Made by a program: the position numbers and the translations under genes. Shown here in pieces: positions 49,601-60,030 of a stretch of DNA of 64,000 nt. Positions within the stretch are counted from its first letter, which is position 1. Every line of letters starts with the position of its first letter. The stretch comes from Pterobdella sp. o SKG-2022. Taxonomy: Eukaryota; Annelida; Clitellata; Hirudinida; Piscicolidae. The DNA is taken from positions 26,824,544 to 26,888,543 of the forward strand of contig OZ038321.1 in the NCBI GenBank assembly GCA_964035795.1, read 5' to 3'. The notes below the pieces were generated by a model. It saw nothing but the letters and a program-made list of their open reading frames with translations, had not been told where the DNA came from and ran no database searches.

Positions 49601-52600
49601 TAAATATAATAGAAATAAACACTATGGTTTGTTGAAAAACTTAATCACACTTGGTAATGTAAGATACTCTTACGAAAAGCTTCGTGTTTTAAGTTTCTCA
49701 AATAACCATAGTGTTTGTTTCTGTTATATTAATTTCCGGCTATTTTACGTTTACATATAAGAATAAAAATAAATACATACAACAAAATATAATAATAAAA
49801 ATCAATGACAAGTATAATTATAGTGGCATTAACTCCAGGAGTTTCCAGACCACTGAGTATTATGAACTTTGAATGCAAAATAATTAAATGCAATGTAAGT
49901 TTTCATAGAGATGACAATTTAAACAAGGATTGTTTAAGTATAACTATATAAAATGTAAAAAAGAACTAAGATTATATGAAAGAAGGGTTTGTTGTTTAAA
50001 ACAAAAGCAAACCATATTAATACCTATATATATGAAATTCAGAAATCTGAGTTGATTTTTTTAATGCATCATTTTAAATAAAATTTTTGAGTCTAAACAA
50101 AATATATATAGATAAAACTTGAAACAAAAAAAAATAATTCTGAGCAATCAAATGTTAATTTTAGACAAAGTTTGAACTTCATTGTCTCCATCTTCTTATA
50201 ATAACACAAATAAATAAATACAACAACATATAATAAAAAAGATAAATACAGAGAACAGAATATAATAATACAAATAAATACATGCAATTTTCTAGTAACA
50301 AGCTTTTGTTTAACCAATGACCAATCTCATCTAAAGATTGTCAATTTTTAGCTTATATGTTCAGTGTGGTACATTATGGTTGATAGGAAAGAAATTCTCA
50401 AATTAGAACTAGGATGATTTCCTTGGCGTCTATAAAGACAATAAAGAAAGACTTGATAGTTAAGAAAAGCATGATATATTTTTATAATGTCATGTATATT
50501 TTTGCTGAGCTGCAACCTTATTTGTTCTACATGTGGTTTTATATCTGGTTTTTCCATTGCAGCGATAGATTAGTTCCTTTTGAAAATTTTAGTGAATATT
50601 TTACTGATAATATTTTGAAACAAGTTTTGAAAAGTCACAGAAGGAGAATTTTATTTAAAATTTGTTCAAATTTATAAAAATATTTCTCTAAATTTATTGG
50701 TGCTTCTCAAATTTTTTTATTTATTTATTGATTCCTCAAATCTCTTCATATAGTTTTGGAATGAAATTTTCAAAAATGAATGAAATCATCCACACAAAAC
50801 TTTCAAAAGATACAATATCAATTAATTAGAAAAAAAAGTCTTTTTCATCATTCTCTTCTCCCCTTCCCTCATAACTCATCTCTGTAAACCTCTTTTTGTC
50901 AATTCTTCCTTCATTCCAAAACCGCTACAATAATACATAACTCCAAGGTTCACAGCCATTACTCGAGTGATACCAACTGACGCGTTTGAAGATACAAAAA
51001 AAATTAATGCTGATAATTTATCCATCTCTTTTTATTCTGAGCTTAGTCAACCTTTCTATAGTTGCTCAAAACATCTTATCTCTTTGTTATCGGCTTTCTT
51101 ATTTTCGCGTGATTCTTCTTCAGAAGTTTTGTGCAATATCTCAAGACATAATGTATCTTCCTTAGTTCCACGGAATCTTTTACTTTTCGATTTTTTATTA
51201 TCATTCCATTTAATGCCTCAATACCAGGATCGTTAACGGTCCCAAGAGTACCAACAATAAAAAGATCCCTAAACAATATAAGACATTTAATTTATAATAA
51301 TATTGCATTGAAAAATAAAAAAAAACGATATGATTTGAATTAAACTGAAAACATTTGATGGCAGATTCGTGGCAATAGTCTTCCCACTAAGAGCCCACAT
51401 AATATGCAGTCGAAGGCGTCTTATTCCAAGCATTTATTTCATTTGGTTCATCTCTGTGTGCTCATCCTTGCCTGTGTATCTTTTCAACCAGGTCGTCAAG
51501 ACTGAAACACGCATCGAAACGTTAGTAAAACTTTTATGGGTAAGCTTGCTTGGAGTTGATTTTTGTACAGTAAAAACTTCAGATTAAGAGGATATTAAAA
51601 GAGCACGTCATTAGTTAAGGAATTATGACAAGGTTTTAATGGTGGAAAATTTTCTCTACCTGTTTTTCAAATATTCTCATAAGCTGAAGTTTTCACTGTA
51701 CGAAATTCAAATTTAAAAAAGAACATACGATGTTTTTAAAAAGCTAAATTGCTTGGAGTTGAATCGATTCTAATATGAGGCATAAGCACTGTCAGGGAAT
51801 AAAAAGAAACCAAAAGATTGCCGCTCTATTGCTCATATAACAATTATTTTTATTTTTTGCAAAGTTTAATTTAATTATCACATTTAAAAATATTTGAAAA
51901 TTTTTCAGTTTCAGTGTATAATTTTGAACCACATGTAGATATTTAAAAATTCTAAACTGTCATGATTCGAAATAAATTACTTAATGCGTTACGCACTTTT
52001 CAAGATTTTTTTTTAAAAATTTTAAAATTCAAGATCTCACTAAGACTTTCTGAATTTGTCTTTAAAATGTTTTTTTCAAATGAGTGTACTGCACTCAAGG
52101 CCCAATCAAACAGAGATGTAAAAATACTGAAATTTAAAAGCCAACTCTGCGAACTAATTGTAAGCAATCAATTTCATTTCCGGTTTAATTCATGAGTCTT
52201 CACAAAGAAAACCTCCAACTGCACAAAAGCCCCAGAGATGGCTTACAAGAGATTTAAACAGATTACTAATTCATCCTGCAAAATCTGCAAATATTATCTG
52301 ATTTGGTTGATATATGAACCCGTTCCAGCATGGAATTGACCCGCCTGGAATTCGCAGTTGTCGCATTTTAAGTTCACCCCGAAAATGCGCATTTGCACTC
52401 GGTCACTAAACGAAATTAAATTCCGCATTTGTGATTGGATCTCTATTAACAAATATAGAAATATTTGAAATTAATTGAAAAATTGAAATGTTTGAATTTC
52501 TTCAATAACATTTTTAAAAAACCATCTCATTTTTCTAGACACTTAAGGAAAGTTTTAAAATCCCCAATCAATGAAGGAAATTATTTAGTCTGTTATATTA

Positions 52601-55600
52601 TGGTATTAAATGAATACTTCATTACTATTTCATTTTATCGTGGTTAAACTTGATATTTCAAATACAGTATTGCGCTAGTATTTCATTATGAGAATACCAA
52701 AGTTTTCAAATCGAGTTTGAGGTTTTTAATACAATGTTACGGCATCATATGTTATGTTATGATGAATAAACTCATCCCAAATTATAATTCACCTTAATCA
52801 TAATTGTATTGAGACTATGAATACTCCACGTAAAACATCGAAAAATTGTTAACTAAAAATATATTAAAATGCTTCTAAAAAAATATGGAACCAACTATAA
52901 CTTCTTAGAGACATCTCAAATTTACTTATAAATAATATTTGACAATTTTTTACGTCGAATTATGGAAGAATTTTAGTAAATTTATTGAGCAAAATAAAAA
53001 GCTATAATTTTCTATAAGTATATCATAATTAGCGAATACTAGTTCGACGTAAAAACTTGTTAAACAACTATACCTTTTCAAATGTTGGTAACTAGCCTTC
53101 TAACATAAGTACTCAAAAAAGTTTAAAAATTCAGTCTTTATTCTATAAAATGGTTACTAATAGCCTACGGAACACAAAAATTAGCATAAACTTTTGGAAA
53201 ACACGCCCGATGACGGCTTTTTCAAATTAAAACCTTTAGCGTTTCAATGAAGACTTGTTTCAATAACCGTGTTTCAAAGTTTATTGTTTAGAAAAGAAAT
53301 TTTGTGGTATGAATATTTGAAAGGTTTACTGACATTTAATTTGGTATTTGACAACTTGAATTTTGAAAAAAGTTTTGATAAGCCCATAAAGCAATTATAG
53401 CTCAACAAATTCCAGTGAAAGACGATTAAAACTTATATTTCTTTTAACGAAATTTCTTTATTATAAACACTATGTTTGAAGTTCTGACAAAGCGATAACA
53501 TCTTGTTTTTAGCTAGTTTACATCGATAGTTGTTTATTCTTTTATAATTTTTTTTAGTCAATATAAAATTAATAAGTAGTGGACTTGAAATAACAAAAGT
53601 TTGAACAGAATAAAAATGAACATTCCTATATGCAAATTCTCCATTTCTAGTTTTGTTGAAAATGATAAAGAAAAAATATAATATAACTCTATTCACGTGC
53701 TTTCAATTTGATGAAGGCTGAAACTTTTTAATAAAAAGCCATTTTTTAATTTGTCAAATGTGTCTTTGATAGATATAAAAATATAATTGAACACTTCTTG
53801 CTGAAAATGAATGCTAATTAAACAAATGTAGACTAGTGTTTGAGCAACTGGTGATGAATTTAGCAAATTAAAATCAACTGCTAGGGGATTTGATCAATTA
53901 TATTCAACTGGTAATGGATTTGACCAATTATAATTAATCATGTAAATAAAGCAAAAATTTTCTTCTTCAAAGATTACTTACTACTTCAAGAATATAGGAA
54001 ACAACTACAACAAGACATGAGATTCTGCAACCAAAACTAAAACTTTTTCAAAATATCTTTAACATTTGCATCTTTAATGTCTCCATCATTGAACTCATTT
54101 ACTTATTCATTAATGTCTTAACCCAGAATGAAATTTCACCACTCCAAACTCCTTCATCTTTTTCCAAAAGAACTCTTCCAAGGTGTATACAACCCATGTT
54201 TTCGAGCCATGACAAGTTTTACATATATATTTTAAATTCTCCTATTTATATTCAACGTTTCAACCCATGAAAGCTTTTATTCTTAATAAATACGTTTCAT
54301 ATCGTCGAAACTGCTGGAACTGTTTTATATGGTTTAAATTTTCAAAAGTCGCGTTTTTGACTTAAAACTTGGAAATGAATTGAATTATAAATTTCATGCC
54401 AAAAAATAAGATTCCAGCTTTTGAAATAGTTTGCACCTTCGCTCCATTTGAAAACTCATGAGGATTGAGGGCTCTTGTTACGATGGCATGGAAGTTCAGA
54501 AGCATATAAAATCTCTTCAAAATCTTTCTCTGATTTCTTTATTTTTTATAATTTGCATGATTTTAATTGAATGAAAAAACAACTAAAAAGATAATTTATT
54601 CATAAACAACGAGCTAAGTTATATGTGATATAATGAGAAACTGAAAAATGAGGCAACTTATTCTCTAACATCTCGCAAAAATGCTTCCGGAACAGTTTGT
54701 ATTTTTTTTTCTTTCTGAATATTCAATGAAGAAGCAATCTTTTGTGTAAAATATTTTTAACACTGTTGCCAAGTGTGAGGTTTCATTTTTTGAACTTAAT
54801 TAATTAAATGGAAAAGATACTCATTGGCTCACTCTAACTGAAGTCATATATAATTCAAACATAGAAAAACAAAAAATTCAACAACTTTTTCATACTGGAA
54901 GTAACATTTCGGCAAGCCTCAAACCATTCAACATTAATAATTTGAATTTCATGAATAAAATTATGCTCAGTTTCAAAATATTGTTTTGACCACCAGAACT
55001 CACACGTGCAAGATCATGATTCCAGGCAGCTACATGGGCATTGCAACGTATCGACTGCTTGAGTCTGTTTGCTTCTATCTCTTGCCAGTCTTGCTGCAAA
55101 TCATTCTATATGGAATTATCGCTAAAAAGTATTTTTGAAACACTAGATTAGATACTAATTAATGACTATATAAAATATTTTGAAGGTTAATTCAGAGCTC
55201 TAAAAACTTCACGTCAAACTCAGAAAAAAGATCTAGCCATAAAAATAAGTTTCGTTTTAAAATATTGAAAAATCATTTGCCATAAATGAATATTTAACTT
55301 CACAAAGCAGCTCCGATCCAAAAAATGCGCAAGCAAAACACAAACAAAAAAAAGTTCAAAGTAAAAAATCTGTCACTACCCCACCTAACGTCTTGCTGGT
55401 GGAAAAAGAAGCATTCAATTTGAAAAGTTACAAGTCAAAAAGTTTGATTGTTTCCTCTTCCGACTCCTTCAAGTCTCGCAAAGAAGTGGTTAAAATGCTT
55501 GTTGCTAGCGTCACCATATATTTTTTAAGCTACCTTCCTTTCCAGGTACTTCTGATCTGTGTGTTTCTAATTATTTTTGTTCCAGTGTTAATTAGCCTCA

Positions 55601-56513
55601 CTGTAGTTTCACATGTATCTTTCATTTTTTCAATTTGCATATGTCTTCCATATCGAACTTTTAGAAAATTTCATTTCTTTCAAAAAAAGTTTCTTCTTTC
55701 CAGCATCTTTCGAAAATATCAAGTAGTTTTCGATGATTGTTTTCAAAAATGAAAAATTTCAAAGTTAAAAAAAACTTCAGTTTTGTTTTCAAAATTTTTT
55801 CAAAAACTTGAAAACGTTAAAAATTTGTTACTTTAGCTCAAAAAAAAAATTTTTTTGAAAAAAAGAACAAATAGACTTAATTAGAAGCCTTCGCAGGTTT
55901 CGCATATGATGAAAATTGATTTTGTAATCGACAAAAACTTCTGAGTGATGGCCAACCAGGCATGAATTAAAAAAGACTTGCCAATTTGTTTTCATGAATA
56001 TATATACAAAAAAGTTTTTAAAAAACAATTTTTTCGTTTTATTTCCATAAAAAAACTAAACCTTTCACAAGGTTTTACTCTTATAAAAAGTTATCAAAAC
56101 TCTTTTCGAGCTTTTTGTTATCATCTAAATCCATTTTGGTCGAAGTTGATGAAACGATACATAAATTTCAGATACGGACTGTTTTTTGGGTGATAACAGG
56201 CAAATCGATGCAGGTGGCCTGGTGGTACATCGTGCTTATTACTACCGCAGCTTACGTCAACTCAGCTGCTAACCCCTTGCTTTATGCTATCTTCAATCAG
56301 CGATTTCGAGAAAGATTTAAAAATATTCTTAAATGTCGCTGCGTCCAAAACGAACAAGAAAGAAGAAATAAGATATATCTCCAACAGAGAACAGGTTATT
56401 TCAATAGCACATCAAACAGTAACTACAAGAACAGGGTGAGAATCGATGCTTATTGCTCTTATTTCGAAGCGAAAGAATGCCAGAGCAAATGCTTCAAAAA
56501 CCAGGGTTTTTGA
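41186..56513 (+). CDS. Class A (rhodopsin-family) GPCR, probably a neuropeptide receptor, six-exon model
   Basis: Predicted seven-transmembrane receptor of about 459 aa. Exons: 41186-41561, 44914-45049, 51365-51520, 54997-55128, 55308-55545, 56172-56513; all phases agree. Seen: four N-terminal sequons (N23, N29, N57, N60); TM1 with GNSLV; TM2 NLAVADL (Asp119); the W-P-F-G...C element before TM3 (Cys146); ERF in place of DRY at 170-172; Trp198 in TM4; Cys227 in extracellular loop 2; Pro253 and Tyr261 in TM5; Pro344 in TM6; NPLLY (380-384) in TM7; a helix-8 segment FNQRFRERF and Cys residues in LKCRCV that could be palmitoylated. The overall pattern fits peptide receptors of the TRH/ghrelin/neuromedin type; I cannot assign a ligand. 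The start follows an in-frame stop at 41168-41170. The TM6 motif SYLP replaces the usual CWxP. Confidence 0.88.
41562..44913. other. GPCR intron 1
   Basis: A 3.35-kb intron with a short TTGA/GATT tetranucleotide run at 42684-42704. Otherwise AT-rich; the small frames within it (such as 43427-43612) have no recognisable family. Confidence 0.6.
44728..44760 (-). repeat. Diverged fold-back core fragment in GPCR intron 1
   Basis: GCACGAAGCCTTCGCAAAAC, then TAGATTACCAT resembles the left arm of the element at 2468-2639 (GCACGAAG...GCAAGACTAG...TTAC). Weak similarity. Confidence 0.35.
44914..45049 (+). CDS. GPCR exon 2: end of TM2, extracellular loop 1 and TM3
   Basis: After the acceptor TTTCTCTGCAG. 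It encodes ILEITLFLGKFGWPFGPWFC, then RIEKGFVVTCSYCSIITLSA and LCVER. It holds the Trp and Cys of the loop-1/TM3 disulphide region and the first two residues of the ERF motif. The donor GTTGGT at 45050 interrupts the Arg codon. Confidence 0.9.
46613..46680. repeat. (AAT)n microsatellite, about 22 units
   Basis: An uninterrupted run of AAT trinucleotides spanning 46615-46679, followed by AAAGTT. Its perfection suggests it is unstable in length between individuals. Confidence 0.98.
49080..49116 (+). repeat. Fold-back core fragment
   Basis: CTCGGTAATGCAAGTTCGAC, then TTAAGAAAAGCTTCGTG; the family core with a few substitutions. Confidence 0.7.
49500..50290. repeat. Degenerate AT-rich satellite-like array
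   Basis: Scattered units resembling AATAATAAAAATAAATACA followed by TACAACAACATA recur near 49525-49600, 49755-49800 and 50200-50285. The copies are imperfect. The fold-back element at 49603-49751 separates the first block from the rest, as if it had inserted into the array. Confidence 0.7.
49603..49751. repeat. Full fold-back element, CACTATGG subfamily
   Basis: Left arm AATAATAGAA-like through AAACACTATGG and AAAAACTTAA pairs with right arm TTAAGTTTCTC...CCATAGTGTTTG and TTTCTGTTATATT, about 42 bp per arm. The centre has the core (CACTTGGTAATGTAAG, then CTTACGAAAAGCTTCGTG). To the right is the extra end ATTTCCGGCTATTTTACG shared with the copies at 37761 and 59123. Confidence 0.88.
50960..51276 (-). 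pseudogene. Coding-like patch of unknown origin in GPCR intron 2
   Basis: The minus strand reads IEALNGMIIKNRKVKDSVEL then RKIHYVLRYCTKLLKKNHAK to a stop near 51076; another minus frame reads ILHKTSEEESRENKKADNKE, and the plus strand is also open for 89 codons. GC content is above the surrounding intron. Overlapping frames mean strand and frame are not settled. No family recognised; perhaps a decayed transposon. Confidence 0.25.
51365..51520 (+). CDS. GPCR exon 3: intracellular loop 2 and TM4
   Basis: Completes Arg171 and reads FVAIVFPLRAHIICSRRRLI, then PSIYFIWFISVCSSLPVYLF and NQVVK. FPLRA after the ERF motif and a Trp in the middle of TM4 are canonical. The donor GTTAGT at 51521 was chosen because only it keeps frame with exon 4; GTAAGC at 51538 is stronger but out of phase. 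Confidence 0.82.
52318..52440. other. GC-richer patch with small hairpin in GPCR intron 3
   Basis: Clearly richer in G and C than its flanks. CGCATTTT at 52362-52369 pairs with AAAATGCG at 52382-52389 around a 12-base loop, and TGGAATT occurs twice nearby. No reading frame stands out. It may be a conserved noncoding element or a transposon scrap. Confidence 0.3.
53845..53938. repeat. Three-copy minisatellite, about 31-bp unit
   Basis: CAACTGGTGATGAATTTAGC, CAACTGCTAGGGGATTTGAT and CAACTGGTAATGGATTTGAC each head a unit ending in AATTATA-type sequence. The units are diverged by several changes. Confidence 0.8.
54997..55128 (+). CDS. GPCR exon 4: extracellular loop 2 and TM5
   Basis: Follows the acceptor TGACCACCAG and reads THTCKIMIPGSYMGIATYRL, then LESVCFYLLPVLLQIILYGI. 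It supplies the loop-2 Cys, the TM5 Pro and, eight residues on, the conserved Tyr. The donor is GTATTT at 55129. Confidence 0.87.
55129..55307. other. GPCR intron 4
   Basis: A short intron of about 179 bp between TM5 and intracellular loop 3, AT-rich and without features. Confidence 0.6.
55308..55545 (+). CDS. GPCR exon 5: intracellular loop 3 and TM6
   Basis: A Lys/Ser-rich loop (KNAQAKHKQKKVQSKKS...) then KSRKEVVKMLVASVTIYFLS and YLPFQ. The acceptor may instead be three bases later (CAGCAG-type ambiguity), which drops one Ser. The donor is GTACTT at 55546. The basic K-E-V-V-K-M-L entry to TM6 is typical of peptide receptors. Confidence 0.85.
55546..56171. other. GPCR intron 5
   Basis: 626 bp between TM6 and TM7. 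The upstream frame stays open past the donor for about 70 codons with a hydrophobic run (LLICVFLIIFVPVLISL), so retention would give a receptor lacking TM7. Confidence 0.6.
56172..56513 (+). CDS. GPCR exon 6: extracellular loop 3, TM7 and C-tail
   Basis: Phase 0 after the acceptor AAATTTCAG: IRTVFWVITGKSMQVAWWYI, then VLITTAAYVNSAANPLLYAI and FNQRFRERFKNILKCRCVQ, followed by a 60-residue cytosolic tail and TGA at 56511-56513. NPLLY and the amphipathic helix 8 are unambiguous. Confidence 0.92.
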   Translation: MRTVFWVITGKSMQVAWWYIVLITTAAYVNSAANPLLYAIFNQRFRERFKNILKCRCVQNEQERRNKIYLQQRTGYFNSTSNSNYKNRVRIDAYCSYFEAKECQSKCFKNQGF

Positions 56514-56622
56514 AGTTTTAACAGCTTTTAAACACGATTAATTACACGTTCTAAATGCTTCGAAACAACCAAAATGCTCATAAAGAGAACGATTTAAAAA
56601 AAGTATAGTAGAGAATACGCCA

Positions 56623-56628
56623 AATAAA
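56623..56628 (+). terminator. Candidate polyadenylation signal for the GPCR
   Basis: AATAAA 110 bp past the stop codon, in the expected position and orientation. Support is positional. Confidence 0.4.
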
Positions 56629-58879
56629 ATGTTACATATTTTTTTAGACGAATTTCATTCTTGATAAATTCAAAATTACTAAGTCGAATAACTAAATAGC
56701 TTTAAGAGTATTTAGTCAAATCATGAAAAATTTAACGCTTTTTGAAATTAAATTTTTTTGTTTGTCGTGAATCATTAAGTACATTAGGTCGATGGAGAAA
56801 CGTTCGGTCTGTCATGTCACGCGCTATCTTGTGAGACATTTGTTTCAATTAAACTTTTAAAGTTTCATTGCTAATTGGTCGTTTATTACATTTTTATTTA
56901 TAAAATAGAGGAAGAAGTGGGGGTTTTAGTTGAAGCCCATGTTCAGCTTTTCAAATCCTCACTCTCGTATCAAATTGTATACATTTGTTCGTTTGGTGAA
57001 TATTCAACTTATTTAACTTTTTAGAGATTTATTTTTTGTATACTTTTAAAACTAAAACTTGGTGAAAAAATCGTTTAATTTATTGTTGGGAAATTGCACG
57101 AAATTTTTAGACTTAGAAACAAACATTTTAGTGGAAAACTGAAATTTTTTTTCAAGAGACTCGTAAACTTTTACACCTTTTTGCATCAGATTAGTATTAA
57201 GAAAAACATTTGAATAACTGTTTCTACAAACCCTTATAAAACAAATCTCACTAAAAATTCCCAAAATAACTCCAAAAAACAAAGAAATTAAACAAAATTA
57301 GAAAAAAAAACTATTTTTTAATTAAATGACTTTAATCTTTCATGTCAAAAAACAATCAAATGGTATGATTTGTTTTCATTCTCAAAGATTTCATGTTCAG
57401 AGTATCTCGAACTTTTGTTTAAACAAAAACGTTGAATTTGTGAAACCATGTACCTTTACGAAATCTCAATAATTTCTTTGGAAAAATTTAAATTTTTTAT
57501 TTGGAGCTTCCAACCACAAATGCTAGTGATGCAGTTAAACTGTGAGAACACCTTTTGGATGGAGAAAATATTTCATGTATTTTGGAGGAAAACTCCAAAT
57601 TTATTTATTTCATTATCGTGATGTTCGATTCAAAAATATAACTTGTTGACAAAAATTTATTCAGTTCTTATTTTCAAAAAAACTATTTAAAATAATTTTT
57701 TAAAAAATTCTAAATAAGTTTTTATCGCTAATATAAAAGTACATTCCAGAGTACAGTTTTTCATAAGAAAATTCTTTCATAAATTTTTCTAACAATATAA
57801 TGGTCTGTTCAAAGCATTAAAAAAAATTTTGCAATTAGCAATTGAAAATTATCAATACTGCATCAATGTTATTTGAATCTCAGCTTTTTTAAAACTAAAT
57901 ATAAATTCCCAGTAACCTGTATCTATGAATATTTTTGAGTGCTCATCAGTTTGAAAAATTAATATTTGGCTTGATGTTTTTAAGGATTCACTGAAATAAA
58001 TGTTTATGAAACTACATTTTTTGGTCGCGAAACTATCAAAGAACATTGAATGATCGTTACATGTATTTGACTTGAAAAACATCTGTTACAGTTTGAACAT
58101 TATTGTGGGAAAGAAAAGCGCTAACACACGGAATTTTTGAAGATTAAATTTTACTTGGCAGTCCTAGGACATTTCCAGTGTCATCTTTTTTTGCTCGTAA
58201 GACTTGTTTTCGTTTGGGCGTACAATTAGATTTTAGATCAATTTTGAATTTTTAGAAAAAACTCAAACCCGACCGTCACGTGCAGGAACTAAATTTTTTG
58301 AGAATATAGAATTAAAGTATTTCAATTTAAAACATTAGTTACAAAAAGTCAGTATTTGTAATGATACTTTTCAATTAAGTTTGAAGATAATTTCATAATA
58401 AGATTCTGTTGAGTGAAAAGTCATTTTAACGACAGTTTTTTAGTTATTTTTCGCGAAAAAACCCCAGATGAAAACAGTTTAAATAGTGATTGGAAAAGCT
58501 GTCTCACTCTTTTAGACCTGAAAATGGTTGGAAGCTATGCTTTGCAAAGTTTGTAGCTTTTAATGGTGGCAGTGTTGGGCGTAAATGGGAGTTGTTGCCT
58601 GAAGTCAAAGTCAGTCTACCTCTACACTTAAATCATTGAGGGAGGAAGTGGTGATGTTTTTAATTGGTTGGAATAGGATGTCTGAATGGATAGTGAGAGT
58701 GGTTGAATTATTGAAATTTTTTAATGTCACCATAAGATTTGGTTTGTATACATATTGAAGATTTCAAATACTCTGCTATCAATGGTTTGAAAACTTTCAT
58801 GCCTTACGATTTCTCTACTCTGGCGTTGCTTCCGCTTCTACTCATATAATGGCTTCGCTGCGGAAGTATCGATATATTC

Positions 58880-60030
58880 AAAAAAAGATATTCCATTGGC
58901 ATTGGTGATCACTATTGTTTTAGGTTCATTGCTTCACATAGAAGCTTTTGGCTCTTTAATCCTTATGACGCCGATTGATTCGATAAATATTTTAGCCTCC
59001 TTTCAGCCATTTCAAAGTACTATATATCATTCACTTGTATTTGATAAATTTACAGCCTTTTGTATAAGGGTCGTAGTTGGTTCTGATCTTTCAAGTGTTT
59101 TTTACTTTACGACTCAAACATTGGCGTAAAATACCGAAAATCAATATAATAGAAACAAACACTATGGTTTATTGAGAAACTTAATACAAGAAGCTTTCCG
59201 TGAGAGTATCTTACATTACCAAGTGTATCACTTGATGATATAAAATATATTTTATCAACTATCTTATGTTTATTCCAAAAATCAGGCACCATTATATTTC
59301 CAAGTATTTTAATAATTATTTAATATGGATTTTAACATTGAACACGAGCCTGCAAAGTTTAGTAAAACTTAAATCAATCGCAGCATTTTTGGTTTTTGCT
59401 GTCGCATCAAATGTGCTATTTCACGTTGAAACTCACTCGATGAAAACAAAACTTTAAACAGCATGCCAAATGAACCTAATAATTCTGATGAATTGAAGAA
59501 AAATTATAGAAATCAATCAAATCTCGAAATTAGCGCCCCAAAAACTTGTTTTCTTTCATATATGGCGCCAAACAAGTACCTCGAAGAAATGCAGGTTCCC
59601 ACAGGGTTATCGGCATTATAACGTTGTTTTAGCATTTTTACGTTAACTATAAACGCCAGATTGTTTGGCTGAAGGTGTCTGGTGGTCTTTGATGGTTTTT
59701 TAGTTAAATCACTCATGACGGGGGTCCGTGGTGGTAGTTTCAGTTGTTTCTTGCATGTTGTTTTTTTTTTCTTATATGTTCATCCTCCTAAGACCATATC
59801 GAACTTTTTTCAAGTGTGTTTTGTCTTAAAACTTCGATAGCTGCAGAAGAGTATTAAATTTTAATACTATACCAGATGAATGATTTGCTACATTCCATTT
59901 ACCTCTTTTACTCGAGTTTTGAGTATCTTTATCAGCCATTAACTTACTCTCAATTTGAAATTGACTTGACTCGTTTTGTAATATGGGTTCATATGCTAAT
60001 TTCGAAGTGAAAAATATGTCAAACAAGGTC
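58880..60030. pseudogene. Unassigned coding-like patch
   Basis: Several higher-GC open segments: plus strand 58896-59129 (ALVITIVLGSLLHIEAFGSL...), minus strand 59716-59513 (SDLTKKPSKTTRHLQPNNLA then FIVNVKMLKQRYNADNPVGT) and minus strand 60026-59826 (LAYEPILQNESSQFQIESKL). The minus frame at 59716 stays open upstream through KLPPRTPV. These may be exons of an unrecognised minus-strand gene, or pieces of a decayed transposon; splice phases I tried did not join cleanly. Confidence 0.28.
59123..59236 (-). repeat. Fold-back element, CACTATGG subfamily
   Basis: Begins GGCGTAAAATACCGAAAATC, then AATATAATAGAAACAAACAC, TATGGTTTATTGAGAAAC, and the reverse core AAGCTTTCCGTGAGAGTATC, TTACATTACCAAGTGTATCA. 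It lies inside the coding-like patch and so post-dates it. Confidence 0.85.

Larger units (their letters stand above)
45050..51364. other. GPCR intron 2
   Basis: A 6.3-kb intron, the largest in the window. It holds a long AAT microsatellite (46613-46680), a degenerate AT-rich repeat array (about 49500-50290) with a full fold-back element inside it, a fold-back core (49080-49116), and a coding-like patch at 50960-51276 readable on either strand but interrupted. Confidence 0.6.
51521..54996. other. GPCR intron 3
   Basis: A 3.5-kb intron. It has a GC-richer patch with a small hairpin at 52318-52440 and a three-copy minisatellite at 53845-53938. No coding sequence is supportable. Confidence 0.6.

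Noticed and set aside
49140..50320. Several hydrophobic minus-strand frames (Tyr/Ile/Phe-rich)
   Set aside because: They arise from translating the AT-rich repeat array and have simple-sequence composition.
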